From positions 372,001-436,000 of the forward strand of contig NZ_JAPDDS010000002.1 in assembly GCF_025950085.1 (NCBI RefSeq): a DNA stretch of 64,000 bases. The letters are read 5' to 3'. The notes under the pieces are model-generated. The model worked only from the letters and a program-made list of their open reading frames with translations. It was not told the DNA's origin and searched no databases. This document shows, piece after piece, positions 50,607 to 60,835 of this stretch. Position 1 is the stretch's first letter, and every line of letters begins with the position of its first letter. This stretch comes from Luteolibacter flavescens (GTDB lineage: Bacteria; Verrucomicrobiota; Verrucomicrobiia; Verrucomicrobiales; Akkermansiaceae). The translations under genes were made by a program, and so were the position numbers.

Positions 50607-51986
50607 GTGAAGAAAGTCCTCCTCATCGCCCTTGGGCTCGCTGTCGTGGTCGCCGCTGCGGCGATCTATTACACCCGGTCTCCCGGGGCAAAGCCCGCTG
50701 CCGCGCAAAAGCTGACCATCCACTTCACCTGCGACACTTCCGGCAGGCTGGAGCCGTGCGGGTGCTTCACCGGCCAGCATGGCGGCCTCACCCGTCTCAT
50801 GACCTGGCTGGAGGCGAGGCCGGAGCGTCACGACACGCTCATGGTGGATGTGGGCGGCGCACTCGCCGGGGTGAATGACTACGATCTCATCCAATACCGC
50901 TACCTCGCCCGCGGCTATCAGGAGATGGGCTTCGAGGCGCTGAACATGGGCGCTGCCGAGGCGGCGATCCCCGCGAAGACCATCGCCTCGCTCTCCTCCA
51001 CCTCGGCGGTGCCGCTAGTGAGCGCTTCGCTGGTGGACGCCACCACGCGGAAGGAAATCCTCGATCCCTATCGCATCGTTGAGAAGGGCGGTCGCCGCAT
51101 CGGGATCCTCGGCGTGGTCTCGCCGACCAGCGTCACCGATCCCGGCGAGGGGCTGGCCGTGCTGAGCCTCGACGAGGCGATCGGGCGGCACCTCCCGGCC
51201 TTGCGTGAGAAGACGGATCTCATCGTGCTGCTCGCATTCGCAAAGGAGGCCGAGCTGCGCCGCCTGGCCCGCGACTATTATGAACTCGCGCTCATTCTCG
51301 GCGGCGACGTCGGTGGTCCGGCGCAGGACATGATCCGCGAGAACGACTCGATCGTGCTCTACACGACGAATGAAGCGCGCACCGTGGGCACGCTGACGGC
51401 GACGCTCGATGGCCAGCCCCGGACCCGTCTGTTAGATCCTGTTTACGAGATCACGCTTCTGGAAGAGAGCATCCCGCAGCACGTGGACCTGCAGGAGCTG
51501 GTGCGTGAATTCCGCGACGAGATCCGGAGCACGCCGCTCGCCGTGGATGATCCGGATGCCGTCGATCCCAGCGCCATCCCCGGCGTCCAGCCACCTGCGA
51601 CCTATGTCGGCTCCGCGACCTGCCAGAGCTGCCACCCGAAGGCGTATGAGACGTGGGAGAAGAGCGGCCACGGCCATGCCTTCGAGACACTTGAGAAGAA
51701 GGGCTCCGATGCCGATCCGCACTGCATCCAGTGCCACACCGTCGGCTTCGGGCGTCCGTCCGGCTATCGCCGTCCGTTTGGAAAGGAGAAGCTCGTCGAT
51801 GTCGGCTGCGAGTCCTGCCATGGCCCGGCGAGCGAGCACGTCGCGCATTTCCGCGACGGGAAGAAGACCGCCTTCAAGTTCCGGCCGGTGGGCCCGGGCG
51901 ACTGCGTCACCTGCCACCACGGCGAATTTTCCCGGCCCTTCGATTGGGACAAGTTCTGGCCCCTCATCGAGCACGGAAAGGAGTGA
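50607..51986 (+). CDS. Tetraheme cytochrome c fused to a 5'-nucleotidase-like domain
   Basis: 459 residues, GTG start. A signal/anchor (LIALGLAVVVAAAAIYY) is followed by a metallophosphoesterase/UshA-like domain (about 35-300) with TCDTSGRLEPCGCFTGQHGG and FEALNMGAAEAA. In the C-terminal part there are four c-type heme motifs: CQSCH (C339), CIQCH (C373), CESCH (C401) and CVTCH (C433). Such proteins are known in Planctomycetota and Verrucomicrobiota. Heme attachment needs export. It is the last gene of the operon, 10 bp after the DUF4159-like gene. The redox partner is unknown. Confidence 0.85.
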   Translation: MKKVLLIALGLAVVVAAAAIYYTRSPGAKPAAAQKLTIHFTCDTSGRLEPCGCFTGQHGGLTRLMTWLEARPERHDTLMVDVGGALAGVNDYDLIQYRYLARGYQEMGFEALNMGAAEAAIPAKTIASLSSTSAVPLVSASLVDATTRKEILDPYRIVEKGGRRIGILGVVSPTSVTDPGEGLAVLSLDEAIGRHLPALREKTDLIVLLAFAKEAELRRLARDYYELALILGGDVGGPAQDMIRENDSIVLYTTNEARTVGTLTATLDGQPRTRLLDPVYEITLLEESIPQHVDLQELVREFRDEIRSTPLAVDDPDAVDPSAIPGVQPPATYVGSATCQSCHPKAYETWEKSGHGHAFETLEKKGSDADPHCIQCHTVGFGRPSGYRRPFGKEKLVDVGCESCHGPASEHVAHFRDGKKTAFKFRPVGPGDCVTCHHGEFSRPFDWDKFWPLIEHGKE

Positions 51987-51990
51987 CCGG

Positions 51991-52683
51991 TCAGAAGAGG
52001 TCCGCGATCACCTTTGCCGCGATCTCGTGCCCCTTGCGGTTCGGGTGATTCGCCTGGGCGAGCAGCCTGTCCTGCTTCACGCCGCGCTTCAGCTCGGCCT
52101 TCCACGCGGCCCACACGTCAGCCAGCAGCACGCCTTCCTCCGCGGCCACCTTGCGGATGATGGCGGCGCGGATTTCCAGCGGCTCGTCAGGTGAATCGAT
52201 CTGTGCTCCCCGCGAGCCGGTGGGTGTCAGGAAGACCACGGGCACGCCCTTCTTCTTCGCGGCGCGCGCCATGGACCGCCATGCTTTCTCCACGTCCTCC
52301 ACGGGCACGCGGCGATCGTTCAGCGCGTAGTCGATGAAGACGATGTCCGGCCGCAGCGTGAGCACGTCTTTCTCGAATCTCGCCGCGCCCTTCACGCTGT
52401 CCTCGCCGCCGATCGCCGTGACGATGGAATTGATCACCGCATGGGGATGCGCCTTCTGGATCTTCCCCAGGGCCATCAGAGGGTAGGAGTCGAAGGGCTT
52501 CACCTCCGGCGTGCGGTGATACCCCGCAGGCACGCTGTGGCCGTGGAAGACGAGGTGGATGGTGCGGTTGTGCGGCCACGTTTTCGCCAGTTCCGCGCGC
52601 AATGCCGCGGGGACCTGCGGTTCGCGGGCGTGCCCGGCGCAGCTTGCGAAGAGCAGGAGGAATGGAAGGAGCAGCCACTTCAT
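51991..52683 (-). CDS. SGNH/GDSL-type hydrolase, probable lipoprotein
   Basis: 230 residues. A lipoprotein-like signal (KWLLLPFLLLFASCAGH) precedes the SGNH domain. Block I reads VFHGHSVPAGY, with GHS instead of the usual GDS; block III is FIDYALNDRR and block V is NHPNRKGHEIAA, which supplies the catalytic His. The acid residue of block V is replaced by Asn, and block I has His where Asp is usual. Some SGNH families have such changes. Acts probably on acyl or acetyl esters outside the cytoplasm. Convergent with the cytochrome gene; 44 bp downstream of the rhodanese gene. Confidence 0.75.
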   Translation of the reverse strand: MKWLLLPFLLLFASCAGHAREPQVPAALRAELAKTWPHNRTIHLVFHGHSVPAGYHRTPEVKPFDSYPLMALGKIQKAHPHAVINSIVTAIGGEDSVKGAARFEKDVLTLRPDIVFIDYALNDRRVPVEDVEKAWRSMARAAKKKGVPVVFLTPTGSRGAQIDSPDEPLEIRAAIIRKVAAEEGVLLADVWAAWKAELKRGVKQDRLLAQANHPNRKGHEIAAKVIADLF

Positions 52684-52727
52684 CGGCAGGGATCTTACGC
52701 TGGTTGGCAAGCGCGTCTTGCCGCGCC

Positions 52728-53102
52728 TCATTTCTGCACCGGCTTGCCCGCCTTCTTCCACGCGGTGATGCCGCCGGCGAGGTCATGCACGGTGAAGCCA
52801 GCCTCGCGGAGCTGCTTCGCGGCACGGGCGCTACGGCCACCGGACTTGCAATAGACGAGCACCGGCTTCTTCGGATCGAGCGCCGCCTTGGCCCCTTCGA
52901 GAAAGCCGTCCTTCGCGATGGGCACGAATTTCGCGCCCTTGATGTGGCCCTCATCCCACTCTTCCTGCGTGCGCACGTCGAGGAGCTGGGCACCGTCGGC
53001 GAGATGCTTCTCCGTCTGCTCGATCTTCACGGGAGCGGGTGCCTCCGCGGCGGACAGGGGAGTGGCGAGGGCGAGGAGGGCGAGAGCGGCTGCGATTTTC
53101 AT
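52728..53102 (-). CDS. Periplasmic single-domain rhodanese
   Basis: 124 residues with a signal peptide (AAALALLALATPLSAAE, cleavage near 19). One rhodanese domain follows, with catalytic C85 in the loop CKSGGRS, and the flanking LLDVRTQEEWDEGHIKGAKFVPI and AGGITAWKKAGKPV. It would move sulfane sulfur (thiosulfate or persulfides) in the periplasm. The likely two-gene unit with the SGNH gene has no known functional meaning. Confidence 0.88.
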   Translation of the reverse strand: MKIAAALALLALATPLSAAEAPAPVKIEQTEKHLADGAQLLDVRTQEEWDEGHIKGAKFVPIAKDGFLEGAKAALDPKKPVLVYCKSGGRSARAAKQLREAGFTVHDLAGGITAWKKAGKPVQK

Positions 53103-53319
53103 GATGGCATTCTCGTGCGCATCGGGCGTTCGGGCAAGGGCTCCTGACTGGCGGGAGGATCGACAACGAAGCGGGCGAAATTGACGAAAGTCAGAAGACC
53201 GGACCGAGGCGGCTTGGCTGCATTTCCATTTTCGTTCGTTTCGCTCGTTTTGTTGTTCCCCATCTTCTTATCCAGACATCACCGCTTGAAAACCGGCGTC
53301 GTCCGGTCATGCCTGTGCC

Positions 53320-54267
53320 GTGCCTGTGCCGGAGATTCCCTGGTTCCAGTCCGCCTCCAGGCGGCGGCGCTACCTTGCGGGCATTTCCGGCGGGGCGGAC
53401 TCGGTGGCGCTGCTTCACCTATTGCATCGCGCTGGCTTCCGGGATGTCGTGGTCTGCCATCTCGACCATGGCCTGCGCGGCCAGGCGTCGGCGGGGGATG
53501 CGCGATTCGTGGAGAAGCTCGCGGCCTCGCTCGGCTACCCGTGTGAATCCGGCAAGGCGGACGTGCAGGCGATGATCCGTGAAACGGGCGACTCGCTCGA
53601 GACCGCCGCCCGCGATGCCCGCCATGCCTTTTTCGCAGCCTGCTCCCGGAAGCACCGCTGCCCGCGACTGCTGCTCGCGCATCACGCCGATGACCAGGCG
53701 GAGACCATCCTGTGGAATCTCCTGCGCGGCAGCCGCGGCCTCTCCGGCATGCGCGCGGAGCAGGTGCTCCAGATGGACGGCAAGCCGGTGGAATGTCTGA
53801 GGCCGCTCCTGACGATGCGACGCGATGAGTTGCTCGCCTGGCTCGTATCCGAAAAGATCGCGTGGCGCGAGGACGCGTCGAATGCGGAACCCATTGCCGC
53901 ACGGAATCGCCTCCGCAATGAAGCGCTGCCCCTGCTCTCGGACATCGCACGACGGGATATCACCGCCTTGCTGAATCGTGCGGCAGACTCCTCGGACGAG
54001 CTGCGCGTGATCGAGCGATGGGCCGTGGAGCAAGCGGCGGCGCTCGATCCGCAGGGTCGCCTGCACGTGCCACGGCTGCGCACGCTGCCGCGCGAGGTCC
54101 AGTCGGCGTGCTTGTACGATTACCTTCGTACTTCCGGCGTCCCGGAGCTGTCGCGCGATCTCGTCGCGCGCGGCCTCACGCTGCTCGATGCAGACGGGCC
54201 GCCCGCGGTCAATCTGCCGGGCGACCGGGTACTCCGCCGGAGGGCGGGCAGGATCTTCATCGTGTAG
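53320..54267 (+). CDS. tilS: tRNA(Ile)-lysidine synthase
   Basis: 315 residues, shorter than E. coli TilS (432), but with the N-terminal ATP-pyrophosphatase domain complete: SGGADSVAL (residues 23-31), CHLDHGLRG, LLAHHADDQAETILWNLLRGS, and RPLLTMRRDELLAWL. The C-terminal domains are reduced to a short LRR-type tail, as in many non-proteobacterial enzymes. It puts lysine on C34 of tRNA(Ile2), an essential step. Start GTG at 53320 (a second in-frame GTG at 53326). The upstream 217 bp has no gene. Confidence 0.9.
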   Translation: MPVPEIPWFQSASRRRRYLAGISGGADSVALLHLLHRAGFRDVVVCHLDHGLRGQASAGDARFVEKLAASLGYPCESGKADVQAMIRETGDSLETAARDARHAFFAACSRKHRCPRLLLAHHADDQAETILWNLLRGSRGLSGMRAEQVLQMDGKPVECLRPLLTMRRDELLAWLVSEKIAWREDASNAEPIAARNRLRNEALPLLSDIARRDITALLNRAADSSDELRVIERWAVEQAAALDPQGRLHVPRLRTLPREVQSACLYDYLRTSGVPELSRDLVARGLTLLDADGPPAVNLPGDRVLRRRAGRIFIV

Positions 54268-54317
54268 CGGAGGCTCGCCAGGGTGCGGCGTGTGTGATTG
54301 GTTCCGGTCATACCGCC

Positions 54318-54722
54318 ATGATATCTTTCCCTTCCCTCCGTTCGTTCGCCGTCATCCTGCTGGCCGTCACCGCACCGCTTGCTGCCGATCCTTCCGAAGA
54401 CAAGCGGTTCACCGCGATGATCAAGGAAGACGCCACGACCAGGACGACCACGGTGCGTGTCCGCATCCCGAAGGACGCCCATGCGACGCCCGTCCAGTCC
54501 GTCTATCTGCAACGTGCGAGCAAAACGGGCCTCGACCTCAATGTTCCCGTGAGCTTCACCGAGGGGCCGGAGGGAGTATCCGTTTACCTCATGCTGCCCA
54601 CCGATCTCGCGCGGCAGGCCACCCTGCGCGTGAGCCATCGCGCGGCGGAGACGGGCGGGGCTGGCAGCGGTGGCCAAGCAGGGGAGGCCTACAAGATCCC
54701 GCTGGTGGAGCCGAAGAAGTGA
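54318..54722 (+). CDS. Small secreted protein, 134 aa
   Basis: Signal peptide (SFAVILLAVTAPLAAD, cleavage near residue 23), then a beta-rich domain of about 100 residues with many Arg/Thr (TTVRVRIPKDAHA, LNVPVSFTEGPEGVSVY) and a Gly-rich linker (GGAGSGGQAGEA). No family recognised. It starts 50 bp after tilS and stops seven bases before the end of the convergent tdh gene. Transcribed perhaps with tilS. Confidence 0.6.
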   Translation: MISFPSLRSFAVILLAVTAPLAADPSEDKRFTAMIKEDATTRTTTVRVRIPKDAHATPVQSVYLQRASKTGLDLNVPVSFTEGPEGVSVYLMLPTDLARQATLRVSHRAAETGGAGSGGQAGEAYKIPLVEPKK

Positions 54723-54729
54723 GCGCCGC

Positions 54730-55755
<1,026 letters not shown>

Positions 55756-55831
55756 CAGATGAGGTGCGCGAGGAATCGTGCACGGCCCCCCGGGGCGGAC
55801 TAGGGAAATGTTTTCCGCCCGGGAAAAGTGA

Positions 55832-56914
55832 CTAAGCCGCGCGGGACGGTTGGCGGAATCGGTCCAAAGGCTGCTCCAGGTAGCGCCAGCACAGCCACGC
55901 CACGCCCCACGAGGCGAGCGCGAAGAAGATGAGCCGAACGCCGAGCAGCGGGCCGTGGAAGGTGGGATGCTCGAAGACGGGGTGCCACAGGATCGGCATC
56001 ACGGTGCCCAGCGCGAGCGGCACGGTGGTGTGAAAGAGGTAAAGCCCGTAGCTGATCCGGCCGATGTGCTGCGCCACCGGGTGCTCCAGAATTCTCCCCA
56101 GCGGGCCGGTGAAGCCGTGGAGCGTCGCGGAGATCAGCGCGGCGAAGAGAATGGAGACAAAGGTCTGCTGGAAGTGCCGCAGCCCGGGCACGGAGCGGTC
56201 CGCCTCATCCAGGCAGTAGAGTATCACGTAGGAGGCGAAGGCGATCCACCCGGCGATGCGCACCCGGCAATCGCCCGGCTGCATTCCGCGCTCCATCGCC
56301 AGCGCGAGCAGCGCCCCCACGGCGAAGTAGTCCGCGGCGCAGGTGGAGATCGCACCGGGGTGCGGGATCTCGGGGAAATGGTGGAGCAGCACCCAGCGGC
56401 TCAGCGGGGCCAGCATCACGAAGCCCGTCAGCAGGGGAGCCAGCATCCGCCGTGGAGAGAAGAAGATCAGCAGCGGCCACAGGAAGTAGAACTGCATCTG
56501 GATCGCCAGCGTCCAGTAGTGTGCCGTGCCCGAGGGATAGTCGGGCAGGTAGGCCATGTGGAGATTTGAGACATGGGTCAGATACACCCACGGGTGTGCG
56601 CGCATGTCCGGGGCCGCGCAGATCCAGGCGAAGGCCATGGCGGCGTAGCACGGGATGAGGATGCGGATGGCGCGGCGCTTCAGGAAGTGCCGCGTGGCCA
56701 TCTTCCGCCACGGCTTCTGCAGCTTTTCCCCGGCATCCCGGTCCCGCAGCAGCACGCGGGTGATGAGGAAGCCGGTGAGCGTGAGGAAGAAGTAGAGGCC
56801 GATCTCGAAAGGCAGCGCCCCGCGCCACTCCCGCGGTGCCCAGTGCAGCCACATCACGCCCAGCACGGCGAAGGCGCGCCAGCCATCCAGTTGGGTGTTT
56901 CGCGGTGCGGACAA
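55832..56914 (-). CDS. Acyltransferase 3 family membrane protein
   Basis: 360 residues with about ten membrane helices. The N-terminus has the acyltransferase_3 hallmark ([17 protein letters not shown], with the conserved His after the first helix), followed by [20 protein letters not shown], the [11 protein letters not shown] block and the [17 protein letters not shown] motif. Members O-acetylate or O-acylate surface sugars. Start is TTG at 56914; an ATG further in (residue 21) would cut the first helix. Monocistronic, 76 bp upstream of tdh on the same strand. Confidence 0.88.
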   Translation of the reverse strand: MSAPRNTQLDGWRAFAVLGVMWLHWAPREWRGALPFEIGLYFFLTLTGFLITRVLLRDRDAGEKLQKPWRKMATRHFLKRRAIRILIPCYAAMAFAWICAAPDMRAHPWVYLTHVSNLHMAYLPDYPSGTAHYWTLAIQMQFYFLWPLLIFFSPRRMLAPLLTGFVMLAPLSRWVLLHHFPEIPHPGAISTCAADYFAVGALLALAMERGMQPGDCRVRIAGWIAFASYVILYCLDEADRSVPGLRHFQQTFVSILFAALISATLHGFTGPLGRILEHPVAQHIGRISYGLYLFHTTVPLALGTVMPILWHPVFEHPTFHGPLLGVRLIFFALASWGVAWLCWRYLEQPLDRFRQPSRAA

Positions 56915-56996
56915 GGTGGTGCGACGCTGTCAGGAGCGGCGGGAGATCACAGGGAAAAAATGCGAGGGATCCTTGCCGCTGGATCCACGGACACTT

Positions 56997-57338
56997 TCAC
57001 AGCAGCAGTGCATAGCGGGTTATCAGTATCACGGACAGCACGGCAAAGGGGACGACGAGACACTGCAGGATGATAAATGCAGTAAGTGGTGGGAAGATCT
57101 TGTCGGTCGGGATTCTTGGATCGATCAGCTTCCGGTCAAGCATGCCGAGGCAACAGGTTGCGATGAAGCTCGCGAAGATCCACCCATAGAACCATGTGTC
57201 GTTCTCAACCGAAGGAATGTGCCGCTGAAGCAGGATTATTAGCTCCGCGGCGGCATATCCGAAGCACGTCGGCATGATCCAGACCACTACCCGAAACCGA
57301 TATGAGGGGTTGTTTCGGAATGAGGGCTTATCGCGCAT
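56997..57338 (-). CDS. Hypothetical membrane protein, 113 aa
   Basis: Three membrane helices (about 11-35, 43-63 and 80-110: VVVWIMPTCFGYAAAELIILL, FYGWIFASFIATCCLGML, LTAFIILQCLVVPFAVLSVILI). ATG start at 57338; a TTG at 57365 would add nine residues. Base composition is visibly lower in GC than in neighbouring genes. No family recognised. It is 82 bp upstream of the acyltransferase gene, on the same strand, and divergent from glnB. Confidence 0.6.
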   Translation of the reverse strand: MRDKPSFRNNPSYRFRVVVWIMPTCFGYAAAELIILLQRHIPSVENDTWFYGWIFASFIATCCLGMLDRKLIDPRIPTDKIFPPLTAFIILQCLVVPFAVLSVILITRYALLL

Positions 57339-57421
57339 TTCGGACAGGTTTTCGAATTTTTCCAAAAATTAGGCCAAGCTTTCGCGATGTCACGATTATC
57401 GCCGGAAACGCTTGAAATTGA

Positions 57422-57886
<465 letters not shown>

Positions 57887-57913
57887 GACCACCCAAATTT
57901 TTCCCAGGTCATC

Positions 57914-57944
57914 GCCCGGCTCTCCCCAGGGAGTCGGGCTTTTT
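57914..57944 (+). terminator. Rho-independent terminator of glnB
   Basis: A hairpin GCCCGGCTC / GAGTCGGGC with one mismatch and a short loop is followed by TTTTT, 28 bp after the glnB stop. Confidence 0.85.
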
Positions 57945-58514
57945 CGTGGGCGGAAGGAGGTGGTGCCTAGAGTTTGAACCCAGTCTAGGAAGCCGCCCTC
58001 ACCGGGAATCCCCGCTGGGAGCGCCCGCTGGGAGCGCGGAGCCACTGGCCCGCAGAAGCACCGGAGCGGTCCGCTACAGGGGTAGCTTCCCCACTGTCAC
58101 CAGTGCGACTACGGTTGGCCGTGCGGACCGTACAAGTGAGCGGCATTTCTCCATCCTCCGTAGTCGTGGTGGTGACACCACGGAAGCGACCGGTGGAGTC
58201 CGCCTCGCTTCGTCGTGAGGCGCGAGAAGATCGCAGCGTGGATCGCTGATCGCTCTTCCCGGACTCTCCGGTCATCGCGCGGCAATGCCCGGCTTCCATC
58301 TGGAAAATAACGCTCTCATGGGGAAGAAGGAACGCCGAGCTTTGGGATGAAATCGCCGGGCAATCTGAGGTCATGCCGTGCAGCCCATGCGGGCCGCTTC
58401 ATGTAGCGGCCCGCCCCCGTGCTTCTGCGGGCCAGTGGCTCCGCGCTCCCAGGAGGGAAGCCTCCCCGCGGCGGAGCCACACCCATTGGCGCGGCTCCGC
58501 TTTCACGGCCTGCC
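57945..58514. repeat. Gene-free region with nested inverted repeats (MITE-like)
   Basis: Between the glnB terminator and the end of the gene at 58515 no protein-coding gene is visible. A perfect 34-bp inverted repeat (58028-58061 and 58419-58452, CTGGGAGCGCGGAGCCACTG...) bounds a 425-bp segment. Inside are a second inverted repeat (58096-58114 and 58158-58176, 17 of 19 matches) and short palindromes such as GGGCCGCTTCATGTAGCGGCCC. CGCTGGGAGCGC occurs twice at the left end. No transposase or target duplication is seen. It could be a MITE remnant or a folded RNA region. Confidence 0.7.
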
Positions 58515-60752
58515 TTATGGCAGCACCAGCACCGCGCTGGCGGCAGCCGGGGCATCGAGGCGTTCCTGTAGCGTCGTGCGGATCGCGGTCGCCGTGCGGG
58601 CGACCTTGCCGTCGTGCACTTGCTTGCCATTCACGATGACCTTCACCGGCTGGTCCAGATCGACCAGCTCGTCGGAAAGCCGCAGTTCCGTCTTCGCAGG
58701 GACATCGCCCTCCAGGCGGATGGTCTGTCCCTCCACCGTGGCCACGATCTTTTCACCGGCCTTCGCCGCCGCCTTGTCCGTGATCTTCAGCCAGTAGAAG
58801 CGGTCGTGTGTGATGTCGTCCTGTAGCCAGACAATCTTCTTCGGCCACGGATTGCGGGTGAAGCCTGCCATCCACGGCACGCCCTCGGCGTCCTTGCGAT
58901 TCATCCAGTGCGGCAGGCCCTCGTAGATGCGGGACATGTGGACATACGCGCCCGGGTCGTCCTTCGCGAGTTGGTCCAGCTCGGCGGTCTTCGCCGCGGC
59001 GATCTTGTTGCGGTCGTACGCCGCGTCATTGCCGCCCATGAAGATCGCGAAGGGAAGATTCCGCAGGCCCAGCAGCGAGGCTTCGTTCGGGTGGCCCGCC
59101 ATCATCGCCGCCGCGGCGTAGCGGTCCGCCATGCGCGGCGCGAGCTGCCAGACGCCATCGCCGCCGGCCGAGTAGCCCATCAGGTAGATCTTGTTCGGAT
59201 TCACGCCGCGCAGTGCGACGTGGTCCTCGATGAGGCGCTGGAACATCGGGTCGATGTGGCTCTCGTGCCACAGGTTCCAAGTATCGGTTGGTGCGCGCGG
59301 CGCGATGTAGATGCCCTCGGCGGGCTCGTAGAGGCGGATCTGGTTTTGCCACTGCTGGTCATTCACCCGCGGCGGCGCGCTGCCACCGCCGTGCATGGAG
59401 ATCCACAGGCTGCGGCCGTCCGCCGGGGCTTCGCCAAAGGTCTTCTCCAGCCAGCGCAGCGTCTTGCCATCCACGGTGATCGCCTTCTTCTCCAGCTCAT
59501 CCTTCCGCTCTCCGGCCAGTGCTGCCGAGCGATCGGCCGCCAGCAGCTTCGTCACGCGGGCGGCGTCCGTCTTGCTCAGGTCGCCCGGCAGGTCATCGCC
59601 CTTCCGGTCCGAGGAAAGCCACACCTCCACGGTCGAGACCGCGCAGGGCACCGGGGCCATCTCCTCCCAGCTCGCGTCCACCGTAGGGTCGCCCTTTTCC
59701 AGCGGACCGTAGGCCATCTCGCGGAGCTCGCCGTCCTTCGAGAATCGCAGCCAACCCTTCGCGCCCGGCTTCAGCTCGAAGCGCGGCATGTCATTCAGGT
59801 CCGCCGTACCGGCCTTCGTCTCGGCCTCGCCGATCTTCTTGCCGTTCTCGTCCAGCAGCGTCAGCGGCACCGCCAGGCGCTCGCCGCCCTTCTTCTGGAA
59901 AATCCGCACGCCCAGCTTTGCCAGCGGGGCCGCCTCGGGGGCCTTCGCGTAGGTCGCGGTCACATTCACCGCTGCCACTGCCTGGCTGCCCGGTGCCCAG
60001 ACCATCGGGAAGGAAAGGCCGTCCTTCTTCCACGAGGTCGAGTAGATCGCATACTTCGGCTCGTCCGCCTTGGCCTGCGCCGCATCGTTCACGAACCACC
60101 CGCGATTCAGCCCGTCGTTGTCATACTCGTCGGCACCGGTGAAGTGCCAGCCGCCGTCCCACACTTCCACCCAAGTGTGATTCCCGCGCTCGTTCGCCCA
60201 CAGCGGCGTGCCGGTGGCGCGGGCCGGGATGCCCACCGCGCGACACGCATCCACCAGGATGATCGAGAGGCCGGTGCAGGTCGCCTTGTTGATCGCGATC
60301 GACTCGCTCGGACTCTGGTTCGGCGCCTTGCGACCGGTATTGTAGTGGACGTTGATGATCTTGAAGAACTCGCGGTTCAGCGCCTGCACCGCATCGGTCG
60401 CCGTCTTCGCGTCCTTCACCAGCGGGCGTGCCTTCTCCAGGAAGTCCTTCCGCCACTCCTCGCGTGTCTCGTCAAAGACCGCGTAGGGCAGCACGTCATT
60501 GAGGAAGATCTCCTCCGGCACCTGCTTCGCCCACGGGAATTCCTCGCGAGCCTGGAAGGCGAGGTTCAGATTGTCCGACAGGAAGTCCGCGGAGAGCGAC
60601 TCGCGGTCCTTGGCCGGCATGTGTTCCGTGAGGAACTTGGCGGCGCGCTCGCCGGCCTCGCCGTGTTTCGCCTTCGCGGCGGTGATGAAGTCGTCGGTCG
60701 GCGCGCCGAGCGCTGCGGCCGCCAGCCCGAGCAGGGGAAGGAAAAATCGCAT
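58515..60752 (-). CDS. Secreted transglutaminase-like / alpha-beta hydrolase fusion protein
   Basis: 745 residues with a signal peptide (LLGLAAAALGAP, cleavage near 17). A transglutaminase-like domain covers about 60-245 with the C159 (NKATCTGLS), H192 (RGNHTWVEVWDGG) and D208 (HFTGADEYD) triad. A beta domain of about 130 residues with the EVWLSSDRKGDD region links to an alpha/beta hydrolase (about 445-650): MHGGGSAPP oxyanion region, GYSAGGDGVWQL nucleophile S529, and PHWMNRKDA. A beta C-terminal domain ends the chain. This pairing is uncommon. The reading frame continues upstream to 61343, but family-like sequence begins only at MRFFLPLLG. Confidence 0.85.
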   Translation of the reverse strand: MRFFLPLLGLAAAALGAPTDDFITAAKAKHGEAGERAAKFLTEHMPAKDRESLSADFLSDNLNLAFQAREEFPWAKQVPEEIFLNDVLPYAVFDETREEWRKDFLEKARPLVKDAKTATDAVQALNREFFKIINVHYNTGRKAPNQSPSESIAINKATCTGLSIILVDACRAVGIPARATGTPLWANERGNHTWVEVWDGGWHFTGADEYDNDGLNRGWFVNDAAQAKADEPKYAIYSTSWKKDGLSFPMVWAPGSQAVAAVNVTATYAKAPEAAPLAKLGVRIFQKKGGERLAVPLTLLDENGKKIGEAETKAGTADLNDMPRFELKPGAKGWLRFSKDGELREMAYGPLEKGDPTVDASWEEMAPVPCAVSTVEVWLSSDRKGDDLPGDLSKTDAARVTKLLAADRSAALAGERKDELEKKAITVDGKTLRWLEKTFGEAPADGRSLWISMHGGGSAPPRVNDQQWQNQIRLYEPAEGIYIAPRAPTDTWNLWHESHIDPMFQRLIEDHVALRGVNPNKIYLMGYSAGGDGVWQLAPRMADRYAAAAMMAGHPNEASLLGLRNLPFAIFMGGNDAAYDRNKIAAAKTAELDQLAKDDPGAYVHMSRIYEGLPHWMNRKDAEGVPWMAGFTRNPWPKKIVWLQDDITHDRFYWLKITDKAAAKAGEKIVATVEGQTIRLEGDVPAKTELRLSDELVDLDQPVKVIVNGKQVHDGKVARTATAIRTTLQERLDAPAAASAVLVLP

Positions 60753-60835
60753 GACGCGCACCCTAGCGAAGCGGGCAGCGCGATCAATCTCCGGATTTTT
60801 TTGTTCCGGAAAGTGAGCATCGATTCGCTTTGATG

